A model generated the notes under the pieces. It worked only from the letters and a program-made list of their open reading frames with translations. It had not been told where the DNA came from and did no database searches. This document shows positions 12,700 to 25,959 of a stretch of 64,000 bases of DNA, piece after piece (positions within the stretch are counted from its first letter, which is position 1; each line of letters begins with the position of its first letter). This DNA comes from Agrostemma githago (lineage: Eukaryota > Streptophyta > Magnoliopsida > Caryophyllales > Caryophyllaceae): NCBI GenBank assembly GCA_958450325.1, contig OY288245.1, positions 64,777,441-64,841,440 of the forward strand, given 5' to 3'. Made by a program: the position numbers and the translations under genes.

Positions 12700-14015
12700 C
12701 CGCTATGCGGCTCCGCCTTATCCAACCCTAAACCCTTTTCCTTATTCAAGGTCACTAAACCCGCAACAAACTGAACCCTAAGAGGGTATTGGTGAACCCT
12801 GTTGTGGATGTGATTCAAAGATGGGGCACTGAACCTTAAGAGTAGGGTACTGCATAAGACAGGACGGAAAAGGATTTTGGGTTGGATTAGGAAGACCTGC
12901 TACGCGGCTCCGCCTAATCCAACCCTAAACCCTTTTCCTCATTCAAGGTCACTAAACCCGCAACAAACTGAACCCTAAAAGGGTATTGGTGAAACCTGTC
13001 GTGGATGTGATTAAAGATGGGGCACTGAACCTTAAGAGTAGGGTACTGCATAAAACGGGACGGAAAAGGGTTTAGGGTTGGATTAGGCGGACCCGCTTCG
13101 CGGCTCCGCCTAATCCAACCCTAAACCCTTTTCCTTATTCAAGGTCACTAAACCCGCAACAAACTGATCCCTAAGAGGGTATTGGTGAAACCTGTCGTGG
13201 ATGTGATTCAAAGATGGGGCACTGAACCTTAAGAGTAGGGTACTGCATAAGACGAGACGGAAAAGGGTTTAGGGTTGGATTAGGCGTACCCGCTACGCGG
13301 CTTCGCCTAATCCAACCCTAAACCCTTTTCCTTATTCAAGGTCACTAAACCCAAAACAAACTGAACCCTAAGAGGGTATTGGTGAACCCTGTCGTGGATG
13401 TGATTCAAAGATGGGGCACTGAACCTTAAGAGTAGGGTACTGCATAAGACGGGACGGAAAAAGGTTTAGGGTTGGATTAGGAAGACCTGCTACGTGGCTC
13501 CGCCTAATCCAACCCTAAACCATTTTCCTTATTCAAGGTCACTAAGCCCGCAACAAACTGAACCCTAAGAGGGTATTGGTGAACCCTGTCGTGGATGTGA
13601 TTCAAAGATGGGGCACTGAACCTTAAGAATAGGGTACTGCATAAGACAGGACGGAAAAGGATTTTGGGTTGGATTAGGCGGACCCGCTACGCGGCTCCAC
13701 CTAATCCAACCCTAAACCCTTTTCCTTGTTCAAGGTCACTAAACCCGCAACAAAGTGAACCCTAAGAGGGTATTGGTGAACCCTGTTGTGGATGTGATTC
13801 AAAGATGGGGCACTGAACCTTAAGGGTAGGGTACTGCATAAAATGGGACGGAAAAGGGTTTAGGGTTGGATTAGGCGGACCCGCGAATCTTTTCCTTATT
13901 CAAGGTCACTAAACTCGCAACAAACTGATCCCTAAGAGGGTATTGGTGAAACCTGTCGTGGATGTGATTAAAGATGGGGCACTGAACCTTAAGAGTAGGG
14001 TACTGCATAAGACGG
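12300..14015 (+). repeat. Block B2, first copy of a segmental duplication
   Basis: This segment matches 15,222-16,790 at offset 2,922 before an extra monomer (near 12,930-13,080) and 2,726 after it. The rare word CTAAACCCAAAACAAAC occurs at about 13,345 and again 2,726 bp later. The extra monomer and a later one read GATTAAAG, one base short of GATTCAAAG, giving 196-bp units. A 27-bp palindrome deletion at about 13,884 occurs only in this copy. Confidence 0.85.
13847..14015 (+). repeat. 169-bp monomer with a private palindrome deletion
   Basis: The left arm and core start run directly into the end of the right arm (GGACCCGCGAATCTTTTCC). This removes 27 bp relative to the matching monomer at about 16,580, which has a full palindrome ending AAATTCTTTTCC. 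The unit also carries the one-base GATTAAAG deletion. The deletion happened after the block B2 duplication and again removed one side of the hairpin. Confidence 0.85.
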
Positions 14016-15090
14016 GACGGAAAAGGGTTTAGGGTTGGATTATGCGGAGCCGCGTAAACCCTTTTCCTTATTCAAGGACGGAAAAGGGTTTAGGGTTGGA
14101 TTAGGCGTACCCGCTACGCGGCTCCGCCTAATCCAACCCTAAACCTTTTTCCTTATTCAAGGTCACTAAACCCGCAACAAACTGAACCCTAAGGGAATAT
14201 TGGTGAACCCAGTCGTGGATGTGATTCAAAGATGGGGCACTGAACCTTAAGAGTAGAGTACCGCATAAGACGGGACGGAAAAGGGTTTAGGGTTGGATTA
14301 GGCGTACCCGCTACGTTGCTTCGCCTAATCCAACCCTAAATCCTTTTCCTTATTCAAGGTAACTAAACCCGCAACAAACTGAACCCTAAGAGGGTATTGG
14401 TGAACCCTGTCGAGGATGTGATTCAAAGATGGGGCACTGAACCTTAAGAGTAGGGTACTGCATAAGACGGGACGGAAAAGGGTTTAGGATTGGATTAGGT
14501 GGACCCGCTACGCGGCTCCGCCTAATCCAACCCTAAACCATTTTCCTTATTCAAGGTCAGTAAACCCGCAACAAACTGAACCCTAAGAGGATATTGGTGA
14601 ACCCAGTCGTGGATGTGATTCAAAGATGGGGCACTGAACCTTAAGAGTAGGGTACTACATAATACAGGACGGAAAAGGGTTTAAGGTTGGATTAGGCGTA
14701 CCCGCTACGCGGCTCCGCCTAATCCAACCCTAAACCCTTTTCCTTATTCAAGGTCACTAAACCCGCAACAAACTGAACCCTAAGAGGGTATTGGTGAACC
14801 CTGTCGTGGATGTGATTCAAAGATGGGGCATTGAACCTTAAGAGTAGGGTACTGCATAAGACGGGACGGAAAAGTATTTTGGGTTGGATTAGGCGGACTC
14901 GCTACGCGGCTCCGCCTAATCCAACCCTAAACCACTTTCCTTATTCAAGGTCACTAAGCCCGCAACAAACTGAACCCTAAGAGGGTATTGGTGAACCCTG
15001 TCGTGGATGTGATTCAAAGATGGGGCACTGAACCTTAAGAGTAGGGTACTGCATAAGACGGGACGGAAAAGGGTTTAGGGTTGGATTAGG
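14016..15090 (+). repeat. Island of block A sequence inside block B
   Basis: Starting with the 61-bp unit at 14016, this segment repeats 9198-10,460 in order. It has the GGGAATATT/GTACCGC monomer, the GCTTCGCC/AATCC monomer (here CTACGTTGC), GTCGAGG, CAGTAAACCC/GGATATT, ACTACATAATAC and GTATTTTGGG. The offset is 4,818 up to about 14,650 and 4,621 afterwards, so exactly one 197-bp monomer is missing. It diverges where block A/B1 has the 85-bp unit (10,441), since 15,062 begins a monomer with CGGCTACGCC. It separates the two block B2 copies. Confidence 0.87.
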
Positions 15091-15390
15091 CGTACCCGCT
15101 ACGCGGCTACGCCTAATCCAACCCTAAACCATTTTCCTTATTCAAGGTCACTAAGCCCGCAACCAACTGAACCCTAAGAGGGTATTGGTGAACCCTGTCG
15201 TGGATGTGATTCAAAGATGGGGCACTGAACCTACCCGGCTACGCCTAATCCAACCCTAAACCATTTTCCTTATTCAAGGTCACTAAGCCCGCAACAAACT
15301 GAACCCTAAGAGGGTATTGGTGAACCCTGTCGTGGATGTGATTCAAAGATGGGGCACTGAACCTTAAGAGTAGGGTATTGCATAAGACGG
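15062..15390 (+). repeat. Chimeric 329-bp double unit with a 65-bp deletion
   Basis: Two monomers should span 394 bp but occupy 329. Near 15,231 the sequence passes from GCACTGAACC straight into TACCCGGCTACGCC. The end of one body, the next left arm and part of the core are missing, leaving the right arm unpaired. The net loss is 65 bp. This is the right boundary of the block A island and a probable rejoining point of the rearrangement that put it there. Confidence 0.85.
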
Positions 15391-16790
15391 GACGGAAAAG
15401 GGTTTAGGGTTGGATTAGGCGTACCCGCTACGCGGCTCCGCCTAATCCAACCATAAACCCTTTTCCTCATTCAAGGTCACTAAACCCGCAACAAACTGAA
15501 CCCTAAGAGGGTATTGGTGAACCCTGTCGTGGATGTGATTTAAATATGGGGCACTGAACCTTAAGAGTAGGGTACTACATAAGACGGGACGGAAAAGGGT
15601 TTAGGGTTGGATTAGGCGTACCCGCTATGCGGCTCCGCCTTATCCAACCCTAAACCTTTTTCCTTATTCAAGGTCACTAAACCCGCAACAAACTGAACCC
15701 TAAGAGGGTATTGGTGAACCCTGTTGTGGATGTGATTCAAAGATGGGGCACTGAACCTTAAGAGTAGGGTACTGCATAAGACAGGACGGAAAAGGATTTT
15801 GGGTTGGATTAGGAAGACCTGCTACGCGGCTCCGCCTAATCCAACCCTAAACCCTTTTCCTTATTCAAGGTCACTAAACCCGCAACAAACTGATCCCTAA
15901 GAGGGTATTGGTGAAACCTGTCGTGGATGTGATTCAAAGATGGGGCACTGAACCTTAAGAGTAGGGTACTGCATAAGACGAGACGGAAAAGGGTTTAGGG
16001 TTGGATTAGGCGTACCCGCTACGCGGCTTCGCCTAATCCAACCCTAAACCCTTTTCCTTATTCAAGGTCACTAAACCCAAAACAAACTGAACCCTAAGAG
16101 GGTATTGGTGAACCCTGTCGTGGATGTGATTCAAAGATGGGGCACTGAACCTTAAGAGTAGGGTACTGCATAAGACGGGACGGAAAAAGGTTTAGGGTTG
16201 GATTAGGAAGACCTGCTACGTGGCTCCGCCTAATCCAACCCTAAACCATTTTCCTTATTCAAGGTCACTAAGCCCGCAACAAACTGAACCCTAAGAGGGT
16301 ATTGGTGAACCCTGTCGTGGATGTGATTCAAAGATGGGGCACTGAACCTTAAGAATAGGGTACTGCATAAGACAGGACGGAAAAGGATTTTGGGTTGGAT
16401 TAGGCGGACCCGCTACGCGGCTCCACCTAATCCAACCCTAAACTCTTTTCCTTGTTCAAGGTCACTAAACCCGCAACAAAGTGAACCCTAAGAGGGTATT
16501 GGTGAACCCTGTCGTGGATGTGATTCAAAGATGGGGCACTGAACCTTAAGGGTAGGGTACTGCATAAAATGGGACGGAAAAGGGTTTAGGGTTGGATTAG
16601 GCGGACCCGCTTCGCGGCTCCACCTAATCCAACCCTAAATTCTTTTCCTTATTCAAGGTCACTAAACTCGCAACAAACTGATCCCTAAGAGGGTATTGGT
16701 GAAACCTGTCGTGGATGTGATTAAAGATGGGGCACTGAACCTTAAGAGTAGGGTACTGCATAAGACGGGACGGAAAAGGGTTTAGGGTTG
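15222..16790 (+). repeat. Block B2, second copy of the segmental duplication
   Basis: This copy carries the same succession as 12,300-14,015: GTATTGCATAAG, GATTTAAATATGG, CTATGCGG with CCTTATCC, ACAGGACGGAAAAGGATTTT, GGAAGACCTGC, CTGATCCCTAAG with GAAACCTG, AACCCAAAACAAAC, CTACGTGG, CTTGTTCAAGG, and AAATTCTTTTCC followed by GATTAAAG. It lacks one monomer present in the first copy and keeps the palindrome the first copy lost near 13,884. Confidence 0.85.
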
Positions 16791-19672
16791 GATTAGGCGG
16801 ACCCGCTACGCGGCTCCGCCTAATCCAACCCTAAACCCTTTTCCTTATTCAAGGCCACTAAACCCGCAACAACCTGAACCCTAAGAGGATATTGGTGAAC
16901 CCTGTCGTGGATGTGATTCAAAGATGGGGCACTGAACCTTAAGAGTAGGGTACTGCATAAGACGGGACGGAAAAGGGTTTAGGGTTGGATTAGGCGGACC
17001 CGCTCCGAGGCTCCACCTAATCCAACCATACACCCTTTTCCTTATTCAAGGTCACTAAACCCGCAACTAAATTAACCCTAAGAGGGTATTGGTGAACCCT
17101 GTCGTGGATGTGATTCAAAGATGGGGCACTGAACCTTAAGAGTAGGGTACTGCATAAGACGGGACGGAAAAGGGTTTAGGGTTGGATTAGGCGGACCCGC
17201 TACGCGGCTCCACCTAATCCAACCCTAAACCCTTTTCCTTATTCAAGGTCACTAAACCCGCAACAAACTGAACCCTAAGAGGGTATTGGTGAACCCTGTC
17301 GTGGATGTGATTCAAAGATGGGGCACTGAACCTTAAGAATAGGGTACTGCATAAGACGGGACCGAAACGGGTTTAGGGTTGGATTAGGCGAACCCGCTTC
17401 GAGGATCCGCCTTATCCAACCCTAAACCCTTCTCCTTATTCAAGGATGGAAAAGGGTTTAGGGTTGGATTAAGCGTACCCGCAACGCGGCTCCGCCTAAT
17501 CCAACCCTAAACCCTTTTCCTTATTCAAGGTCACTAAACCCGCAACAAAATGAACCCTAAGAGGGTATTGGTGAACCCTGTCGTGGATGTGATTCAAAGA
17601 TGGGGCACTGAACCTTATGAGTAGGGTACTGCGTAAGACGGGACGGAAAAGGGTTTAGGGTTGGATTAGGCGGAGCCGCGTAAACCCTTTTTCTTATTCA
17701 AGGACGGAAAAGGGTTTATGGTTGGATTAGGCGTACCCGCTACGCGGCTCCGCCTAATCCAACCCTAAATCCTTTTCCTTATTCAAGGTCACTAAACCCG
17801 CAACAAACTGATCCCTAAGAGGGTATTGGTGAAACCTGTCGTGGATGTGATTCAAAGATGGGGCACTGAACCTTAAGAGTAGGGTACTGCATAAGACGGG
17901 ACGGAAAAGGGTTTAGGGTTGGATTAGGCGGACCCGCTACGCGGCTCCGCCTAATCCAACCCTAAACCCTTATCCTTATTCAAGGTCACTAAACCCGCAA
18001 CAAACTGAACCCTAAGAGGGTATTGGTGAACCCTATCGTGGATGTGATTCAAAGATGGGGCACTGAACCTTAAGAGTAGGGTACTGCATAAGACGGGACG
18101 GAAAAGGGTTTAGGGTTGGATTAGGAAGACCTGCTACGCGGCTCCGCCTAATCCAACCCTAAACCATTTTCCTTATTTAAGGTCACTAAGCCCGCAACAA
18201 ACTGAACCCTAAGAGGGTATTGGTGAACCCTGTCGTGGATGTGATTCAAAGATGGGGCACTGAACCTTAAGAGTAGGGTATTGCATAAGACGGGACGGAA
18301 AAGGGTTTAGGGTTGGATTAGGCGTACCCGCTACGCGGCTCCGCCTAATCCAACCCTAAACCCTTTTCCTCATTCAAGGTCACTAAACCCGCAACAAACT
18401 GAACCCTAAGAGGGTATTGGTGAACCCTGTCATGGATGTGATTCAAGGATGGGGCACTGAACCTTAAGAGTAGGGTACTGCATAAGACGGGACGGAAAAG
18501 GGTTTAGGGTTGGATTAGGCGAACCCGCTTCGCGGCTCCGCCTAATCCAACCCTAAACCCTTTTCCTCATTCAAGGTCACTAAACCCGCAACAAACTGAA
18601 CCCTAAGAGGGTATTGGTGAACCCTGTCGTGGATGTGATTTAAAGATGGGGCACTGGACCTTAAGAGTAGGGTACTACATAATACGGGACGGAAAAGGGT
18701 TTAGGGTTGGATTAGGCGTACCCGCTACGCGGCTCCGCCTAATCCAACCCTAAACCCTTTTCCTTATTCAAGGTCACTAAACCCGCAACAAACTGAACCC
18801 TAAGAGGGTATTGGTGTCCCCTGTCGTGGATGTGATTTAAAGATGGGGCACTGAACCTGAAGAGTACGGTACTACATAAGACGGGACGGAAAAGGGTTTA
18901 GGGTTGGATTAGGCGTACCCGCTATGCGGCTCCTCCTAATCCAACCCTAAACCCTTTTCCTTATTCAAGGTCACTAAACCCGCAACAAACTGAACCCTAA
19001 GAGGGTATTGGTGAACCCTGTCGTGGATGTGATTCAAAGATGGGGCACTGAACCTTAAGAGTAGGGTACTGCATAAGACGGGACGGAAAAGGATTTTTGG
19101 TTGGATTAGGCGGACCCGCTACGCGGCTCCACCTAATCCAACCCTAAACCCTTTTCCTTATTCAAGGCCACTAAACCCGCAACAACCTGAACCCTAAGAG
19201 GATATTGGTGAACCCTAACGTGGATGTGATTCAAAGATGGGGCACTGAACCTTAAGAGTAGGGTACTGCATAAGACGGGACGGAAAAGGGTTTAGGGTTG
19301 GATTAGGCGGACCCGCTCCGAGGCTCCACCTAATCCAACCCTACACCCTTTTCCTTATTCAAGGTCACTAAACCCGCAACAAAATTAACCCTAAGAGGGT
19401 ATTGGTGAACCCTGTCGTGGATGTGATTCAAAGATGGGGCACTGAACCTTAAGAGTAGGGTACTGCATAAGACGGGACGGAAAAGGGTTTAGGGTTGGAT
19501 TAGGCGGACCCGCTACGCGGCTCCACCTAATCCAACCCTAAACCCTTTTCCTTATTCAAGGTCACTAAACCCGCAACAAACTGAACCCTAAGAGGGTATT
19601 GGTGAACCTTGTCGTGGATGTGATTCAAAGATGGGGCACTGAACCTTAAGAATAGGGTACTGCATAAGACGG

Positions 19673-21440
19673 GACCGAAACGGGTTTAGGGTTGGATTAG
19701 GCGAACCCGCTTCGAGGATCCGCCTTATCCAACCCTAAACCCTTTTCCTTATTCAAGGATGGAAAAGGGTTTAGGGTTGGATTAAGCGTACCCGCTACGC
19801 GGCTCCGCCTAATCCAACCCTAAACCCTTTTCCTTATTCAAGGTCACTAAACCCGCAACAAAATGAACCCTAAGAGGGTATTGGTGAACCCTGTCGTGGA
19901 TGTGATTCAAAGATGGGGCACTGAACCTTATGAGTAGGGTACTGCGTAAGACGGGACGGAAAGGGGTTTAGGGTTGCATTAGGCGGAGCCGCGTCAACCC
20001 TTTTTCTTATTCAAGGACGGAAAAGGGTTTATGGTTGGATTAGGCGTACCCGCTACGCGGCTCTGCCTAATCCAACCCTAAACCCTTTTCCTTATTCAAG
20101 GTCACTAAACCCGCAACAAAATGAACCCTAAGAGGGTATTGGTGAACCCTGTCGTGGATGTGATTCAAAGATGGGGCACTGAACCTTATGAGTAGGGTAC
20201 TGCGTAAGACGGGACGGAAAAGGGTTTAGGGTTGGATTAGGCGGAGCCGCGTAAACCCTTTTTCTTATTCAATGACGGAAAAGGGTTTATGGTTGGATTA
20301 GGCGTACCCGCTACGCGGCTCCGCCTAATCCAACCCTAAATCCTTTTCCTTATTCAAGGTCACTAAACCCGCAACAAACTGATCCCTAAGAGGGTATTGG
20401 TGAAACCTGTCGTGGATGTGATTCAAAGATGGGGCACTGAACCTTAAGAGTAGGGTACTGCATAAGACGGGACGGAAAAGGGTTTAGGGTTGGATTAGGC
20501 GTACCCGCTACGCGGCTCCGCCTAATCCAACCCTAAACCCTTATCCTTATTCAAGGTCACTAAACCCGCAACAAACTGAACCCTAAGAGGGTATTGGTGA
20601 ACCCTATCGTGGATGTGATTCAAAGATGGGGAACTGAACCTTAAGAGTAGGGTACTGCATAAGACGGGACGGAAAAGGGTTTAGGGTTGGATTAGGAAGA
20701 CCTGCTACGCGGCTCCGGCTAATCCAACCCTAAACCATTTTCCTTATTTAAGGTCACTAAGCCCGCAACAAACTGAACCCTAAGAGGGTATTGGTGAACC
20801 CTGTCGTGGATGTGATTCAAAGATGGGGCACTGAACCTTAAGAGTAGGGTATTGCATAAGACGGGACGGAAAAGGGTTTAGGGTTGGATTAGGCGGACCC
20901 GCTACGCGGCTCCGCCTAATCCAACCCTAAACCCTTATCCTTATTCAAGGTCACTAAACCCGCAACAAACTGAACCCTAAGAGGGTATTGGTGAACCCTA
21001 TCGTGGATGTGATTCAAAGATGGGGCACTGAACCTTAAGAGTAGGGTACTGCATAAGACGGGACGGAAAAGGGTTTAGGGTTGGATTAGGAAGACCTGCT
21101 ACGCGGCTCCGCCTAATCCAACCCTAAACCATTTTCCTTATTTAAGGTCACTAAGCCCGCAACAAACTGAACCCTAAGAGGGTATTGGTGAACCCTGTCG
21201 TGGATGTGATTCAAAGATGGGGCACTGAACCTTAAGAGTAGGGTATTGCATAAGACGGGACGGAAAAGGGTTTAGGGTTGGATTAGGCGTACCCGCTACG
21301 CGGCTCCGCCTAATCCAACCCTAAACCCTTTTCCTCATTCAAGGTCACTAAACCCGCAACAAACTGAACCCTAAGAGGGTATTGGTGAACCCTGTCATGG
21401 ATGTGATTCAAGGATGGGGCACTGAACCTTAAGAGTAGGG
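19673..21440 (+). repeat. Left copy of a 6,287-bp-offset duplication
   Basis: Units at 19673 (85 bp), 19955 (61 bp) and 20213 (61 bp) recur exactly 6,287 bp later, and so does the GGAAGACCTGC monomer at 20,694. Shared rare words include GGGTTGCATTAGG beside the first 61-bp unit, TTATGAGTAGGG and GTTTATGGTTGG. In this copy the 61-bp unit has GCGTCAACCC and AATGACGG where the other has GCGTAAACCC and AAGGACGG. An additional partial repeat of the GGAAGACC pair lies inside this stretch, so local expansion continued after the duplication. Confidence 0.82.
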
Positions 21441-22834
21441 TACTGCATAAGACGGGACGGAAAAGGGTTTAGGGTTGGATTAGGCGGACCCGCTCCGAGG
21501 CTCCACCTAATCCAACCCTACACCCTTTTCCTTATTCAAGGTCACTAAACCCGCAACAAAATTAACCCTAAGAGGGTATTGGTGAACCCTGTCGTGGATG
21601 TGATTCAAAGATGGGGCACTGAACCTTAAGAGTAGGGTACTGCATAAGACGGGACGGAAAAGGGTTTAGGGTTGGATTAGGCGGACCCGCTACGCGGCTC
21701 CACCTAATCCAACCCTAAACCCTTTTCCTTATTCAAGGTCACTAAACCCGCAACAAACTGAACCCTAAGAGGGTATTGGTGAACCCTATCGTGGATGTGA
21801 TTCAAAGATGGGGCACTGAACCTTAAGAGTAGGGTACTGCATAAGACGGGACGGAAAAGGGTTTAGGGTTGGATTAGGAAGACCTGCTACGCGGCTCCGC
21901 CTAATCCAACCCTAAACCATTTTCCTTATTTAAGGTCACTAAGCCCGCAACAAACTGAACCCTAAGAGGGTATTGGTGTCCCCTGTCGTGGATGTGATTT
22001 AAAGATGGGGCACTGAACTTGAAGAGTACGGTACTACATAAGACGGGACGGAAAAGGGTTTAGGGTTGGATTAGGCGTACCCGCTATGCGGCTCCTCCTA
22101 ATCCAACCCTAAACCCTTTTCCTTATTCAAGGTCACTAAACCCGCAACAAACTGAACCCTAAGAGGGTATTGGTGAACCCTGTCGTGGACGTGATTCAAA
22201 GATGGGGCACTGAACCTTAAGAGTAGGGTACTGCATAAGACGGGACGGAAAAGGATTTTGGGTTGGATTAGGCGGACCCGCTACGCGGCTCCACCTAATC
22301 CAACCCTAAACCCTTTTCCTTATTCAAGGCCACTAAACCCGCAACAACCTGAACCCTAAGAGGATATTGGTGAACCCTGTCGTGGATGTGATTCAAAGAT
22401 GGGGCACTGAACCTTAAGAGTAGGGTACTGCATAAGACGGGACGGAAAAGGGTTTAGGGTTGGATTAGGCGGACCCGCTCCGAGGCTCCACCTAATCCAA
22501 CCCTACACCCTTTTCCTTATTCAAGGTCACTAAACCCGCAACAAAATTAACCCTAAGAGGGTATTGGTGAACCCTGTCGTGGATGTGATTCAAAGATGGG
22601 GCACTGAACCTTAAGAGTAGGGTACTGCATAAGACGGGACGGAAAAGGGTTTAGGGTTGGATTAGGCGGACCCGCTACGCGGCTCCACCTAATCCAACCC
22701 TAAACCCTTTTCCTTATTCAAGGTCACTAAACCCGCAACAAACTGAACCCTAAGAGGGTATTGGTGAACCCTGTCGTGGATGTGATTCAAAGATGGGGCA
22801 CTGAACCTTAAGAATAGGGTACTGCATAAGACGG

Positions 22835-25800
22835 GACCGAAACGGGTTTAGGGTTGGATTAGGCGAACCCGCTTCGAGGATCCGCCTTATCCAACCCTAA
22901 ACCCTTTTCCTTATTCAAGGATGGAAAAGGGTTTAGGGTTGGATTAAGCGTACCCGCTACGCGGCGCCGCCTAATCCAACCCTAAACCCTTTTCCTTATT
23001 CAAGGTCACTAAACCCGCAACAAAATGAACCCTAAGAGGGTATTGGTGAACCCTGTCGTGGATATGATTCAAAGATGGGGCACTGAACCTTATGAGTAGG
23101 GTACTGCATAAGACGAGACGGAAAGGGGTTTAGGGTTGGATTAGGCGAACCCGCTTCGCGGCTCCGCCTAATCCAACCCTAAACCCTTTTCCTCATTCAA
23201 GGTCACTAAACCCGCAACAAACTGAACCCTAAGAGCGTATTGGTGAACCCTGTCGTGAATGTGATTTAAAGATGGGGCACTGGACCTTAAGAGTAGGGTA
23301 CTACATAATACGGGACGGAAAAGGGTTTAGGGTTGGATTAGGCGTACCCGCTACGCGGCTCCGCCTAATCCAACCCTAAACCCTTTTCCTTATTCAAGGT
23401 CACTAAACCCGCAACAAACTGAACCCTAAGAGGGTATTGGTGTCCCCTGTCGTGGATGTGATTTAAAGATGGGGCACTGAACCTGAAGAGTACGGTACTA
23501 CATAAGACGGGACGGAAAAGGGTTTAGGGTTATATTAGGCGTACCCGCTATGCGGCTCCTCCTAATCCAACCCTAAACCCTTTTCCTTATTCAAGGTCAC
23601 TAAACCCGCAACAAACTGAACCCTAAGAGGGTATTGGTGAACCCTGTCGTGGATGTGATTCAAAGATGGGGCACTGAACCTTAAGAGTAGGGTACTGCAT
23701 AAGACGGGACGGAAAAGGATTTTGGGTTGGATTAGGCGGACCCGCTACGCGGCTCCACCTAATCCAACCCTAAACCCTTTTCCTTATTCAAGGCCACTAA
23801 ACCCGCAACAACCTGAACCCTAAGAGGATATTGGTGAACCCTGTCGTGGATGTGATTCAAAGATGGGGCACTGAACCTTAAGAGTAGGGTACTGCATAAG
23901 ACGGGACGGAAAAGGGTTTAGGGTTGGATTAGGCGGACCCGCTCCGAGGCTCCACCTAATCCAACCCTACACCCTTTTCCTTATTCAAGGTCACTAAACC
24001 CGCAACAAAATTAACCCTAAGAGGGTATTGGTGAACCCTGTCGTGGATGTGATTCAAAGATGGGGCACTGAACCTTAAGAGTAGGGTACTGCATAAGACG
24101 GGACGGAAAAGGGTTTAGGGTTGGATTAGGCGGACCCGCTACGCGGCTCCACCTAATCCAACCCTAAACCCTTTTCCTTATTCAAGGTCACTAAACCCGC
24201 AACAAACTGAACCCTAAGAGGGTATTGGTGAACCCTGTCGTGGATGTGATTCAAAGATGGGGCACTGAACCTTAAGAATAGGGTACTGCATAAGACGGGA
24301 CCGAAACGGGTTTAGGGTTGGATTAGGCGAACCCGCTTCGAGGATCCGCCTTATCCAACCCTAAACCCTTTTCCTTATTCAAGGATGGAAAAGGGTTTAG
24401 GGTTGGATTAAGCGTACCCGCTACGCGGCTCCGCCTAATCCAACCCTAAACCCTTTTCCTTATTCAAGGTCACTAAACCCGCAACAAAATGAACCCTAAG
24501 AGGGTATTGGTGAACCCTGTCGTGGATGTGATTCAAAGATGGGGCACTGAACCTTATGAGTAGGGTACTGCGTAAGACGGGACGGAAAGGGGTTTAGGGT
24601 TGGATTAGGCGAACCCGCTTCGCGGCTCCGCCTAATCCAACCCTAAACCCTTTTCCTTATTCAAGGCCACTAAACCCGCAACAACCTGAACCCTAAGAGG
24701 ATATTGGTGAACCCTGTCGTGGATGTGATTCAAAGATGGGGCACTGAACCTTAAGAGTAGGGTACTGCATAAGACGGGACGGAAAAGGATTTTGGGTTGG
24801 ATTAGGCGGACCCGCTACGCGGCTCCACCTAATCCAACCCTAAACCCTTTTCCTTATTCAAGGCCACTAAACCCGCAACAACCTGAACCCTAAGAGGATA
24901 TTGGTGAACCCTGTCGTGGATGTGATTCAAAGATGGGGCACTGAACCTTAAGAGTAGGGTACTGCATAAGACGGGACGGAAAAGGATTTTGGGTTGGATT
25001 AGGCGGACCCGCTACGCGGCTCCACCTAATCCAACCCTAAACCCTTTTCCTTATTCAAGGTCACTAAACCCGCAACAAACTGAACCCTAAGAGGGTATTG
25101 GTGTCCCCTGTCGTGGATGTGATTTAAAGATGGGGCACTGAACCTGAAGAGTACGGTACTACATAAGACGGGACGGAAAAGGGTTTAGGGTTGGATTAGG
25201 CGTACCCGCTATGCGGCTCCTCCTAATCCAACCCTAAACCCTTTTCCTTATTCAAGGTCACTAAACCCGCAACAAACTGAACCCTAAGAGGGTATTGGTG
25301 AACCCTGTCGTGGATGTGATTCAAAGATGGGGCACTGAACCTTAAGAGTAGGGTACTGCATAAGACGGGACGGAAAAGGATTTTGGGTTGGATTAGGCGG
25401 ACCCGCTACGCGGCTCCACCTAATCCAACCCTAAACCCTTTTCCTTATTCAAGGCCACTAAACCCGCAACAACCTGAACCCTAAGAGGATATTGGTGAAC
25501 CCTGTCGTGGATGTGATTCAAAGATGGGGCACTGAACCTTAAGAGTAGGGTACTGCATAAGACGGGACGGAAAAGGGTTTAGGGTTGGATTAGGCGGACC
25601 CGCTCCGAGGCTCCACCTAATCCAACCCTACACCCTTTTCCTTATTCAAGGTCACTAAACCCGCAACAAACTGAACCCTAAGAGGGTATTGGTGAACCCT
25701 GTCGTGGATGTGATTCAAAGATGGGGCACTGAACCTTAAGAGTAGGGTACTGCATAAGACGGGACGGAAAAGGGTTTAGGGTTGGATTAGGCGGACCCGC

Positions 25801-25959
25801 TACGCGGCTCCACCTAATCCAACCCTAAACCCTTTTCCTTATTCAAGGTCACTAAACCCGCAACAAACTGAACCCTAAGAGGGTATTGGTGAACCCTGTC
25901 GTGGATGTGATTCAAAGATGGGGCACTGAACCTTAAGAATAGGGTACTGCATAAGACGG
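22835..25959 (+). repeat. Block C 1,464/1,661-bp HOR pair
   Basis: The 85-bp units at 22835, 24299 and 25960 are spaced 1,464 (7x197+85) and 1,661 (8x197+85). Both intervals run through the GTGTCCCC, CTATGCGGCTCCTCC, GGATTTTGGG, AGGCCACTAAACCC and GCTCCGAGG monomers in the same order. The longer interval has one extra AGGCCACT/GGATTTTGGG monomer inserted near 24,660-24,990. Confidence 0.85.
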
